From: an uncultured Oscillospiraceae bacterium
GTDB lineage: Bacteria; Bacillota; Clostridia; Oscillospirales; Oscillospiraceae
Direction: 5' to 3'
Assembly (NCBI GenBank): GCA_910584285.1
Contig: CAJTYK010000011.1
Span: 1 to 50,501, forward strand
Length of the DNA: 50,501 nt
Part shown: one piece after another, positions 39,321 to 46,932 of the stretch
How positions within the stretch are numbered: position 1 is the first letter of the stretch
Layout of the letters: each line of letters begins with the position of its first letter
The notes under the pieces: generated by a model
Database searches by the model: none
Told to the model about the DNA's origin: nothing
Seen by the model: the letters and a program-made list of their open reading frames with translations, nothing else
Translations under genes and position numbers: made by a program

Positions 39321-39356
39321 AGCGGACGGGGATAGGCGATCCCCGCCCGCTTTTTT
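39321..39356 (+). terminator. Terminator of the lipoprotein pair
   Basis: A 13-bp stem with one mismatch (39321-39333 / 39339-39351) followed by TTTTT. Confidence 0.85.
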
Positions 39357-39387
39357 GCGCGCCTGCGCCGGTGGAGCCCGCCTGCGG

Positions 39388-40308
39388 TCAAGTGGGCCGG
39401 TCATGGGGGGGCGGTTCACCCTGCGCCGGAAGTCGGTGGACGCACAGGGCGAACCGATCCTGTCCGGCGCCGAACAGCAGGCTGTACTGCGGGGCGTGGG
39501 CCTGGACGGACGCGTGGTAGGTCCGGGCATCCAGCAGCCCGATCTCCTCCACCCGGCAGGCGTCGGAGTCCAGCCCAAAGTGGGCCGCGGCCCGCTGGAT
39601 CAGGCTCTGGGCGATCTCCCGGATGGCGAAGCGGACGATCTCGTTGACGGCATAGAACTCCATGCCGAACATGAGTCCCGCCGCCTGGAGCAGGGAATCC
39701 TCCCCGATCACCAGGACAAAACGCAGCTCCTGGCCGTCCTCGTCCCGGCAGGCCAGCTGGCAGTACCGGGCATCCCGGATCAGGGCGTCCTGGGTATACG
39801 GGCCCAGATAGCGGATCGGGAGGCCCAGGATCTCCTGAAGGGGCTGGACGATCACCGCCTGGATGAGGGAGCGCTCGTCCTCGTCCCTGGGCGGGCGGGA
39901 CAGGGCGGCGTGTTCGCCGGTAATGGCCCGATCCTCGATCATGATGTGGCCGGTGAGCCAGCCGATGCACACGCCGATAAAATGCTGCACCGCCTCGGTG
40001 GAAAAATTGGAGGCGTAGAGCTCCCGCTCCAGCGCGGGCAGCGTCTCCCGCCGCATTCTGTCGTGAAGGCGCTTGTGAACCAGATATCCGGGATAGCCGA
40101 TCTCCCGCATATAGGCTTCCTCCTCCGCAAAGTGCTTGACGGCGTAAGCCTTGAAATATTTAATGCCCTCCACGCAGGCGAACCTGTCCTCGTGGCGCTC
40201 CACGTAGAGCTCCATGATCTTTTCCACGATGGAAAACAGCCTGCGGTGGGCCTGATCCACAACCTCAACGCCGATATTAAATCGATCCTGCCATTGGATC
40301 TGCTGCAT
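39388..40308 (-). CDS. Bacteriohemerythrin fused to a CheX-like domain
   Basis: 306 residues. Residues 1-130 are a full hemerythrin with all seven di-iron ligands: H21, H59, E63, H78, H82, H121 and D126 (DQAHRRLF, KHFAEEE, LVHKRLHD, GHIMIED). Residues 150-290 have the strand-helix order of CheC/CheX-type phosphatases or related chemotaxis-like domains, but no clear catalytic Glu-Asn pair was identified. Hemerythrins bind O2 and can act as sensors in anaerobes. Ribosome site AAGGAA lies about 12 bp upstream. No chemotaxis genes lie nearby. It is divergent from ddl, with a possibly structured leader. Confidence 0.85.
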   Translation of the reverse strand: MQQIQWQDRFNIGVEVVDQAHRRLFSIVEKIMELYVERHEDRFACVEGIKYFKAYAVKHFAEEEAYMREIGYPGYLVHKRLHDRMRRETLPALERELYASNFSTEAVQHFIGVCIGWLTGHIMIEDRAITGEHAALSRPPRDEDERSLIQAVIVQPLQEILGLPIRYLGPYTQDALIRDARYCQLACRDEDGQELRFVLVIGEDSLLQAAGLMFGMEFYAVNEIVRFAIREIAQSLIQRAAAHFGLDSDACRVEEIGLLDARTYHASVQAHAPQYSLLFGAGQDRFALCVHRLPAQGEPPPHDRPT

Positions 40309-40347
40309 AGTAAGCTCATTCCTTCCTGACGGCAGATAGAACAGCCG

Positions 40348-40428
40348 GCGGGCAGGGAATCCGGACGGGGCTTGTCTTGTGCCCGAGGTGGCTTGCAGCC
40401 CTCGAAACCCGCCGGCAACAGCATTCTA
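40348..40428 (-). promoter_or_regulatory. Structured leader and weak -10 box of the hemerythrin gene
   Basis: Minus strand TAGAAT (40428-40423) would start transcription close to GCCGGCGGG (40415-40407), which pairs with CCCGCCGGC (40356-40348). Inside lie two short stems (GGGCT/AGCC and GGGC/GCCC), giving a possible three-way junction. No match to a riboswitch class I know. Confidence 0.4.
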
Positions 40429-40473
40429 TGCCCCTGGGGCCGGAAAGGTTCGGGGCAAAATCCGCCCCCCCAC

Positions 40474-40502
40474 TTGTTTCCCCCCCGGGGATGTGGTATA
40501 AT
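40474..40502 (+). promoter_or_regulatory. Promoter of ddl
   Basis: TTGTTT (40474-40479), 17-bp spacer, TATAAT (40497-40502) with an extended TGG. Confidence 0.75.
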
Positions 40503-40556
40503 TTTCTTTCCAGCATAAAATAGAGGCGAAAGCCTGATAGAATAAGGAGAGCAGCT

Positions 40557-41603
40557 ATGAAACTCGTGATTTTGGCCGGGGGGCTCAGCCCCGAGCGCAA
40601 CGTGTCTCTGTCCAGCGGCTGCAAGGTGTGCGCCGCCCTGCGAGAGCGGGGGCACCAGGCGGCCCTGGTCGATATGTACCTGGGGACGGCGGGGGAGCCC
40701 GCGGCCCTGTTTGACGCCCCCATCCCGGAGGAGCTCACCCGGATCGGGCGGCAGGCCCCGGATCTGGCCGCGGTGCAGGCCGCCCGGACAGACGGGGGGG
40801 CCGGCCAGTTCGGCCCCGGGGTGCTGGAGCTGTGCGGCCTGGCGGATGTGGTGTTCCTGGGCCTCCACGGGGCCTGCGGGGAGGATGGCCGGGTGCAGGC
40901 GGCCTTGGACCTGCTGAGCATCCCCTACACCGGGGCGGGCCACCTGGGCAGCGCCATCGCCATGGACAAGGATCTCACCAAGCGGGTGGTGGCCCCTCTG
41001 GGTGTCCAGACCCCCAAGTGGGAGCTGATCCGGTACACAGCGGAGGATATCCCCGCCCTCACTCGGCGGCTGGAGCTGCCCTGCGTGGTGAAACCGGTGG
41101 CCTCCGGCTCGTCCATCGGGGTGTCCATCGTCCGGGAGCGGGAGGAGCTGCCCGCCGCGTTGGAGGACGGCCTGTCCTGCGGCGGCGTGTGCGTCATCGA
41201 GCAGTACATCGCCGGCCGGGAGATCCAGGTGGGCATTTTGGAGGATCGGGCCCTGCCGTCCATCGAGATTGTGCCCAAGGAGGGCTTTTACGACTACGAA
41301 AACAAGTACCAGCCCGGGGCGGCGGAGGAGTTCTGCCCCGCCCCCATCCCTGGGTCGTGGGAGAAGCGGCTGGGCGAGGCGGCGCTCACCGTGTTCCACG
41401 CCCTGGGCCTGTCGGTGTACGCCCGGGCGGACTTCATTGTCACCGAGGACGGCACCCCCTGGTTCCTGGAGATCAACACCCTGCCGGGGATGACCCCCAC
41501 CAGCCTGCTGCCCCAGGAGGCGGCGGCGGTGGGCATCGGCTATGGCGAGCTGTGCGAGCGCATCATCAACGCGTCCCTGGAGGCCCGGAGGGCCGGGAAA
41601 TGA
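40557..41603 (+). CDS. ddl: D-alanine--D-alanine ligase
   Basis: An ATP-grasp enzyme making the D-Ala-D-Ala end of peptidoglycan precursors. It has 348 residues. The N-terminal LAGGLSPERNVSLSSG, the FLGLHGACGEDG segment, the omega loop EGFYDYENKY (with the Tyr that favours D-Ala over D-lactate) and the C-terminal FLEINTLPGMTPTSLLP are typical. AAGGAGAG precedes the ATG. murF, which uses the product, follows 47 bp downstream. The Tyr-type loop argues against a VanA-like depsipeptide ligase. Confidence 0.95.
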   Translation: MKLVILAGGLSPERNVSLSSGCKVCAALRERGHQAALVDMYLGTAGEPAALFDAPIPEELTRIGRQAPDLAAVQAARTDGGAGQFGPGVLELCGLADVVFLGLHGACGEDGRVQAALDLLSIPYTGAGHLGSAIAMDKDLTKRVVAPLGVQTPKWELIRYTAEDIPALTRRLELPCVVKPVASGSSIGVSIVREREELPAALEDGLSCGGVCVIEQYIAGREIQVGILEDRALPSIEIVPKEGFYDYENKYQPGAAEEFCPAPIPGSWEKRLGEAALTVFHALGLSVYARADFIVTEDGTPWFLEINTLPGMTPTSLLPQEAAAVGIGYGELCERIINASLEARRAGK

Positions 41604-41650
41604 CCAATCTGGGCGGGGCTTGACCCCACTGAGGAGAGAGGAGCGCCATC

Positions 41651-43042
41651 ATGGAGAAGCTGACGCTGAGACAACTGCTGGAGGCGGTGGACGGCACCCT
41701 GCTGGGGGACTTTGCCGATCTGGACGCCGGGGCGGTGGACGTGTGCACCGACAGCCGGAGCATCACCCCGGGCTGCCTGTTCATCCCCCTGGAGGGGGAG
41801 CGGTTTGACGGCCATTCCTTCATCAATTCCGCCCTGGAGGCGGGGGCGGCGGGCTGCCTCACCGCCCGGGAGCGGGAGAGCTACCTGCCCGGGAAGTTCT
41901 ACATCAAGGTGCGCTCCACCCAGCGCGCCCTGTGGGAGCTGGCCCGGTATTACAAGGGCCTGTTCCCCATCCCCTTCATCGCCATCACCGGCTCGGTGGG
42001 CAAAACCACCACCAAGGACATGACGGCCGCGGTCCTGGGGGCGAAATTCCGCGTCCACAAGACGGAGGGGAACTTCAACAATGACATCGGCGTGCCCCTC
42101 ACCCTGCTGAAGCTGGAGCAGGGGCATGAGGTGTGCGTGGTGGAGCTGGGCATGGATCACGCCGGGGAGATCGACAACCTGGCCCGCCTGGTGGAGCCAG
42201 ACATGGCCCTCGTCACCAATATTGGGGACGCCCATATTGAGAATCTGGGCAGCCGGGAGAACATCTTCAAGGCCAAGTGCGAGATCTTCCCCCATCTGAA
42301 GAAGGGCGGGCTGGCCGTCCTCAACGGGGACGATCCCCTGCTGTCCACCCTGAAGGGCACCCTGCCCCAGCGCACCGTGTTCGTGGGGAGCGGCGAGGGG
42401 CTGGACTACACCGCCCGGGATCTGTCCACCGACGGCACCGGGCACCTGAGCTGCCGGATCAAGACCCCTAAGAGCCAATTTGAGGCCGACATACCCGCCC
42501 TGGGCAGCCACATGATCTACCCCACCCTTATGGCCGCCGCCGTGGGGGAGGCCATGGGTATGGCTCCCGACGAGATCGTCCGGGGGATCGGGGCCTTTCT
42601 GCCCACCAAGATGCGGATGAATATTGTCCGCTGCAAGGGGGACATTGTGATCCTGAACGACGCTTACAACGCCAACCCCCAGTCCATGCGGGCGGCGGCG
42701 GCGGTGCTGGGCGACGCGGGCCAGAAGCGCCGGAAGGTGGCCGTTGTGGGGGATATGAAGGAGCTGGGCCCCGGCGGGGAGCAGTTCCACCGGGCGGTGG
42801 GGGGCTGCTTTGCCCAGTCCGGGGCGGATCGGCTGATCGCCATCGGGGATCTGGCCCGGTTCATGGCGGAGGGCGCCCGGGACGCGGGGCTGGAGCAGGC
42901 GGACTACTACCCCACGGTAGGGGAGGCCAAGAACGCCCTGCTCCGGGAGCTGCGGGCGGGGGTTACCATCTTGGTGAAAGCGTCCCGCTCCATGCAGTTT
43001 GAGAAAATTGTGGAGCTGCTGCTGGCAAATGTGCCGGAATAA
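41651..43042 (+). CDS. murF: UDP-N-acetylmuramoyl-tripeptide--D-alanyl-D-alanine ligase
   Basis: Adds D-Ala-D-Ala to UDP-MurNAc-tripeptide in the cytoplasm. The 463-residue protein has three Mur ligase domains: N-terminal UDP-binding (DSRSITPGCLFIPL), central ATPase with P-loop GSVGKTT (114-120), and a C-terminal domain with NDAYNANPQSMRAAA. GAGGAGCGCC precedes the ATG. It follows ddl directly, so the two steps that make and attach the dipeptide are coexpressed. A repeat-rich spacer of 128 bp separates it from the ABC-F gene. Confidence 0.97.
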   Translation: MEKLTLRQLLEAVDGTLLGDFADLDAGAVDVCTDSRSITPGCLFIPLEGERFDGHSFINSALEAGAAGCLTARERESYLPGKFYIKVRSTQRALWELARYYKGLFPIPFIAITGSVGKTTTKDMTAAVLGAKFRVHKTEGNFNNDIGVPLTLLKLEQGHEVCVVELGMDHAGEIDNLARLVEPDMALVTNIGDAHIENLGSRENIFKAKCEIFPHLKKGGLAVLNGDDPLLSTLKGTLPQRTVFVGSGEGLDYTARDLSTDGTGHLSCRIKTPKSQFEADIPALGSHMIYPTLMAAAVGEAMGMAPDEIVRGIGAFLPTKMRMNIVRCKGDIVILNDAYNANPQSMRAAAAVLGDAGQKRRKVAVVGDMKELGPGGEQFHRAVGGCFAQSGADRLIAIGDLARFMAEGARDAGLEQADYYPTVGEAKNALLRELRAGVTILVKASRSMQFEKIVELLLANVPE

Positions 43043-43050
43043 GGCAGTTA

Positions 43051-43147
43051 TAGGGCGGACACTGTCCGCCCGCGGGTTTGTGCGATTTGGTTGATGCGGG
43101 CACGTGTCGCGCGATTGGGGGGCGGGCGCACACTGTGCGCCCCTACA
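43051..43147 (+). repeat. Repeat family C copies in the murF/ABC-F gap
   Basis: GGGCGGACACTGTCCGCCCGC (variant) starts at 43054 and the 26-bp element GCGGGCGCACA / TGTGCGCCCCTACA lies at 43122-43147. The second matches the gatA element (32844-32869) in reverse orientation. Together they fill most of the 128-bp gap. Confidence 0.7.
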
Positions 43148-43170
43148 CCTGATAAGGAGAACAGTTACCC

Positions 43171-45075
43171 ATGATTGACATACAGCTGACCGGCCTCGTC
43201 AAGGAGTTCGAGGTTGGCAAACGGATACTGGACGGCTTCTCCCTCCAGATCGACCAGGGGGAGCGGGTGGGCCTGCTGGGCCGGAACGGCGCAGGCAAGA
43301 CCACCATCTTCCGCATGATGACCGGCCAGGTGGATCCGGACGAGGGCACGGTGTCCATCGCCCCGGGCAAGCGGCTGGGGCTCATCTCCCAGATCCCGGT
43401 GTACCCCGAGGGCTACACTGTCCGGGACGTGCTGGACACCGCCTTCGCCCCCCTCCATGCCATGGAGCGGGAGCTGGTGGATCTGGCCGCCCAGATGGCG
43501 GACGGGGACGACCCCGGGGTGCTGGCCCGGTACGACAAGCTCACCGCCGCCTTCGAGGCCGGGGGCGGCTACGACACCGAGACCCGGCTCAATAAGGTCT
43601 GCAACGGCCTGGGCATCGGGGACGGGATGCGCTCCCGCCCCTTTGACGCGCTGTCCGGTGGAGAAAAGACCCGGATCAACCTGGCCCGCCTGATTTTGGA
43701 GGACACCGACATCCTCCTGCTGGACGAGCCCACCAACCACCTGGATCTCAACGCCACCGAGTGGCTGGAGAGCTATCTGGAGCGGTTCAAGGGCACGGTG
43801 CTGGCCATCTCCCATGACCGCTGGTTTTTGGACAAGGTAGTGAAACGGGTGGCGGAGATCCAGGACGGCAGGGCGGAGCTCTATTCTGGCAACTACTCCT
43901 TTTACGTGGAGGAGAAGGAGCGCCGCTACCAGGAGCGCCTGAAGCAGTACGAGAAGGAGCAGGCCAAAATCGCCCAGCTGGAGGCCGCGGCGGAGCAGAT
44001 GCGCCTGTGGGCCTTCAAGGGCAACGACAAGCAGTACCGCCGGGCCATCAACATGGAGCGGCGGATCGAGCGCCTGCGCACCACGGACAAGCCCACGAAA
44101 GAGAAGAAGCTGGCCACCCGCTTCGGCGAGCGGGAGTTCCACGGGGACGAGGCCCTGGTGGTGACGGAGCTGAAGAAGTCCTTCGGGGATCGCACCCTGT
44201 TCGACCACATCAATTTGGAGGTGACCGGCGGCGAGCGGATCGCCCTGCTGGGCGACAACGGCACCGGCAAGTCCACCTTCATCAAGCTGATCATGGGGGA
44301 GGAAGCCCCGGACTCCGGCTCCATCTACCTGGGGCCGTCCATCCGGATCGGCTACCTGCCCCAGATCATCCACTTCGACCGGCCCGACCGCAACCTGGTG
44401 GACACCATGCTCTACGCCCAGAACTGCTCCACCCAGGAGGCCCGGGATCGGCTGGCGGCCTTCAAGTTCCGGGGGGAGGACGTGTTCAAGCAGGTGTCCG
44501 CCCTGTCCGGCGGGGAGCAGTCGAGGCTGCGCCTGTGTATGCTGATGGACAGCCGGATCAACCTGCTCATCCTGGACGAGCCCACCAACCACCTGGACAT
44601 CGACTCCCGGGAGTGGATCGAGGAGGCGGTGGAGGAGTACGGCGGCAACCTGCTGTTCGTCTCCCACGACCGGTATTTTATCGAGAAGTTCGCCACCCGG
44701 GTGTGGATGCTGGAAAACGGGCAGATCACCGACTTCCACGGCACCTACGGCGAGTTCCGGGCCTTCCGGGAGCGGCAGGAGCAGCTCAAAAACGCGAAAC
44801 CCGCCCCCGAGCCGGAAAAGCCCAAGGAGGACAAGCCCAAGCGCCCCGGCGGCACCAAGGAGCTGGAAAAGCAGGTGCGCTCCGCCGAGCGAGCGGTGGA
44901 AAAGGCGGAGGTGCGTTTGGACGAGCTGGCCCAGGAGGCGGAGGAGGCCGCGTCGGACTATTTGAAGCTCCAGGACGTATACGCGGAGCGGGAGCGGCTG
45001 GAGGACGAGCTGGCCCATCTCTACGGGGAGTGGGAGCGGCTGGCGGCGGAATTAGAGGACGCAAGGGGGTCGTAA
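43171..45075 (+). CDS. ABC-F family ATPase (Uup/YfmR-like)
   Basis: A soluble 634-residue protein with two ABC domains: Walker A GRNGAGKTT (37-45), first signature LSGGEKTR; second Walker A GDNGTGKST, second signature LSGGEQSR, Walker B LLILDEPTNH in both. A linker of charged helices (about 240-320) enters the ribosome, and a coiled coil fills the C-terminus from about 545. There are no membrane spans, so it is a translation factor, not a transporter. Subgroups act in ribosome rescue, assembly or antibiotic protection; the long coiled coil fits the Uup/YfmR group. AAGGAG precedes the ATG. Confidence 0.94.
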   Translation: MIDIQLTGLVKEFEVGKRILDGFSLQIDQGERVGLLGRNGAGKTTIFRMMTGQVDPDEGTVSIAPGKRLGLISQIPVYPEGYTVRDVLDTAFAPLHAMERELVDLAAQMADGDDPGVLARYDKLTAAFEAGGGYDTETRLNKVCNGLGIGDGMRSRPFDALSGGEKTRINLARLILEDTDILLLDEPTNHLDLNATEWLESYLERFKGTVLAISHDRWFLDKVVKRVAEIQDGRAELYSGNYSFYVEEKERRYQERLKQYEKEQAKIAQLEAAAEQMRLWAFKGNDKQYRRAINMERRIERLRTTDKPTKEKKLATRFGEREFHGDEALVVTELKKSFGDRTLFDHINLEVTGGERIALLGDNGTGKSTFIKLIMGEEAPDSGSIYLGPSIRIGYLPQIIHFDRPDRNLVDTMLYAQNCSTQEARDRLAAFKFRGEDVFKQVSALSGGEQSRLRLCMLMDSRINLLILDEPTNHLDIDSREWIEEAVEEYGGNLLFVSHDRYFIEKFATRVWMLENGQITDFHGTYGEFRAFRERQEQLKNAKPAPEPEKPKEDKPKRPGGTKELEKQVRSAERAVEKAEVRLDELAQEAEEAASDYLKLQDVYAERERLEDELAHLYGEWERLAAELEDARGS

Positions 45076-45079
45076 GAAG

Positions 45080-45733
45080 ATGAAAGAGTATGCCAGCTAT
45101 CGGGGTAGGAGCCGGGGCCGGGGGTGGCTGACGGCGTTGCTGGTGCTGGTGATTCTCGGCTTGCTGGCCTTCGGGGCGCTGGAGGTCTATATCGGCCTTC
45201 ACAGCCGGGACAGGATGGCGGGCGATCCCCAGGTCATGGTGATCTTCGGCTGCCAGATGCGGAAGGACGGCCCATCCATTTTGCTCCGGGATCGGCTGGA
45301 CACGGCGCTGGACTATCTGGAGGATCACCCGGATATGAAAATCGTGGTTACTGGCGGCAAGGGGGACGACGAGCACATCTCCGAAGCCCAGGGGATGTAC
45401 GACTACCTCACCGCCCGCGGGGTGGACGGGGCGCAGATCTTCATGGAGGACAAGTCCCGGAACACCTGGCAGAATATCAACAACACCTTCGCCCTCATGG
45501 AGCGGGAGGGGTGGGAACTGACCGATGATGTGCTGCTGGTGTCCAGCGGGTTCCATCTGGCCCGGATCGAGCTGCTGTGGGATCGGGTGCGAACCGGCAT
45601 TTTGCGGGATGAGGTGTACAGCAATCAGTATATTTCTACCCTGGCCGCCCCGGTGAGCCACGCGCCCTCCCGGGTGCAGATGTTTTTCCGGGAGCCGCTG
45701 GCGCTGGTGAAATCGTTCCTGTTTGACCGATAA
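45080..45733 (+). CDS. YdcF/SanA-like (DUF218) membrane-anchored protein
   Basis: 217 residues with one N-terminal membrane span (about 17-40) after a basic start, then a DUF218 domain: VMVIFGCQMRKDGPS, IVVTGGKGDDEHISEA, DKSRNTWQNINNTFALM and LVSSGFHLARI. Homologues (ElyC, SanA, YdcF) affect envelope integrity. The gene is 4 bp after the ABC-F stop, so it is in the same operon. prfA follows 18 bp downstream. Confidence 0.9.
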   Translation: MKEYASYRGRSRGRGWLTALLVLVILGLLAFGALEVYIGLHSRDRMAGDPQVMVIFGCQMRKDGPSILLRDRLDTALDYLEDHPDMKIVVTGGKGDDEHISEAQGMYDYLTARGVDGAQIFMEDKSRNTWQNINNTFALMEREGWELTDDVLLVSSGFHLARIELLWDRVRTGILRDEVYSNQYISTLAAPVSHAPSRVQMFFREPLALVKSFLFDR

Positions 45734-45751
45734 ACGAAATTAGGTGGAGCC

Positions 45752-46819
45752 ATGACAGATAACCTGAAAAACATAGAATTACGTTATCAGGAGCTGGAGG
45801 CCCGGCTGGCCGCCAACGAGACCTACAGCGACCCTGAGCTGGTGTCCCGGCTCAACCGGGAGCAGAAGGAGCTGGAGCCGCTGGTGACGGCCTACCGGGC
45901 GCTGTGCCGCGCCCAGGGCGATCTGGCGGACGCAGAGGCCCTTTTGAGCGACCCGGAGATGAAGGAGCTGGCCCAGCAGGAGATCGCCCAAGCAAAAGAG
46001 GACATGGAGCGGCTGGAGCATGAGATCAAAATCCTTCTCCTTCCCAAAGACCCCAACGACGGCAAAAACGTGATCCTGGAGATCCGGGCGGGGGTGGGGG
46101 GCGAGGAGTCCGCCTTGTTTGCCCACTCCCTCACCCGGATGTACACCATGTACGCGGAAAAGCGGGGCTGGCGGGTGGAGATCAACTCTGCCAGCGAGAC
46201 GGAGCTGGGGGGCGTGAAGGAGATCTCGTTCACCATCGAGGGGGACGGGGCCTGGTCCCGGCTCAAGTTTGAGAGCGGCGTCCACCGGGTGCAGCGGGTG
46301 CCCGAGACGGAATCCGGCGGACGCGTCCACACCTCCACCGTGACGGTGGCGGTGCTCCCCGAGATGGAGACGGTGGACGTGGAGCTGAACCCCGCCGACG
46401 TGGAGATGCAGGTGTTCCGCTCCTCCGGGGCGGGGGGCCAGCACATCAACAAGACCTCCTCCGCCGTGCGGCTCATCCACAGGCCCACGGGGACGGTGGT
46501 GGAGTGCCAGCAGGAGCGTTCCCAGTTCCAGAATCGGGAGAAGGCCATGCGGCTGCTGGCCTCCATCCTCTACGACCGGGAGCAGGAGCGCATCGAGTCG
46601 GAGTACGGCGAGAACCGCCGCAGCCAGGTGGGCAGCGGGATGCGCAACGAGCGCATCCGCACCTACAACTTCCCCCAGGGGCGGCTCACCGACCACCGGG
46701 TGGGACTGACGCTGTACAAGCTGGACGCGGTGATGGACGGCGATCTGGACGAGATCATTGATGCCCTGACCACCGCACGGCAAGCGGAACAACTTACTTT
46801 TTCTCGAGAGAAAAAGTAA
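45752..46819 (+). CDS. prfA: Peptide chain release factor 1, with a repeat-derived C-terminus
   Basis: RF1 reads UAG and UAA. The 355-residue protein has the tripeptide anticodon P184-E-T186 in VQRVPETESGG and the catalytic G228-G-Q230. AGGTGGAG precedes the ATG. The last residues, LTFSREKK, and the TAA stop are encoded by the first arm and loop of a dispersed repeat (46793-46894), so the original C-terminus has been replaced or extended. The usual partner prmC, which methylates the GGQ glutamine, is not next to it. A HAD/TsaC fusion gene follows; threonylcarbamoyl synthase near prfA is a common Firmicutes order. Confidence 0.96.
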   Translation: MTDNLKNIELRYQELEARLAANETYSDPELVSRLNREQKELEPLVTAYRALCRAQGDLADAEALLSDPEMKELAQQEIAQAKEDMERLEHEIKILLLPKDPNDGKNVILEIRAGVGGEESALFAHSLTRMYTMYAEKRGWRVEINSASETELGGVKEISFTIEGDGAWSRLKFESGVHRVQRVPETESGGRVHTSTVTVAVLPEMETVDVELNPADVEMQVFRSSGAGGQHINKTSSAVRLIHRPTGTVVECQQERSQFQNREKAMRLLASILYDREQERIESEYGENRRSQVGSGMRNERIRTYNFPQGRLTDHRVGLTLYKLDAVMDGDLDEIIDALTTARQAEQLTFSREKK

Positions 46820-46894
46820 GCAAAAGGGTCTTAGACCCGCGAGCTTGAAGCCGTTACCAACGTATCTGAAGATCGTGCCGTATTGCGTCGGCAA
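46793..46894 (+). repeat. Dispersed repeat family A, copy 3 (at the prfA stop codon)
   Basis: A 13-bp hairpin (CTTACTTTTTCTC / GAGAAAAAGTAAG) covers the last codons and stop of prfA, followed by GGGTCTTAGACCC, CGTTACCAACG and TTGCGTCGGCAA. In the direction of the gene it has the same order as copies 1 and 2, which lie at the aspS and gatC ends. Confidence 0.88.
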
Positions 46895-46932
46895 CGGGAC
46901 ACATTGTGAAATGAAAAGAGCATTTTAAGATT

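Noticed and set aside
40348..40415. c-di-GMP or other known riboswitch before the hemerythrin gene
   Set aside because: The conserved core sequences of the classes I know were not found; only a generic three-stem shape remains.
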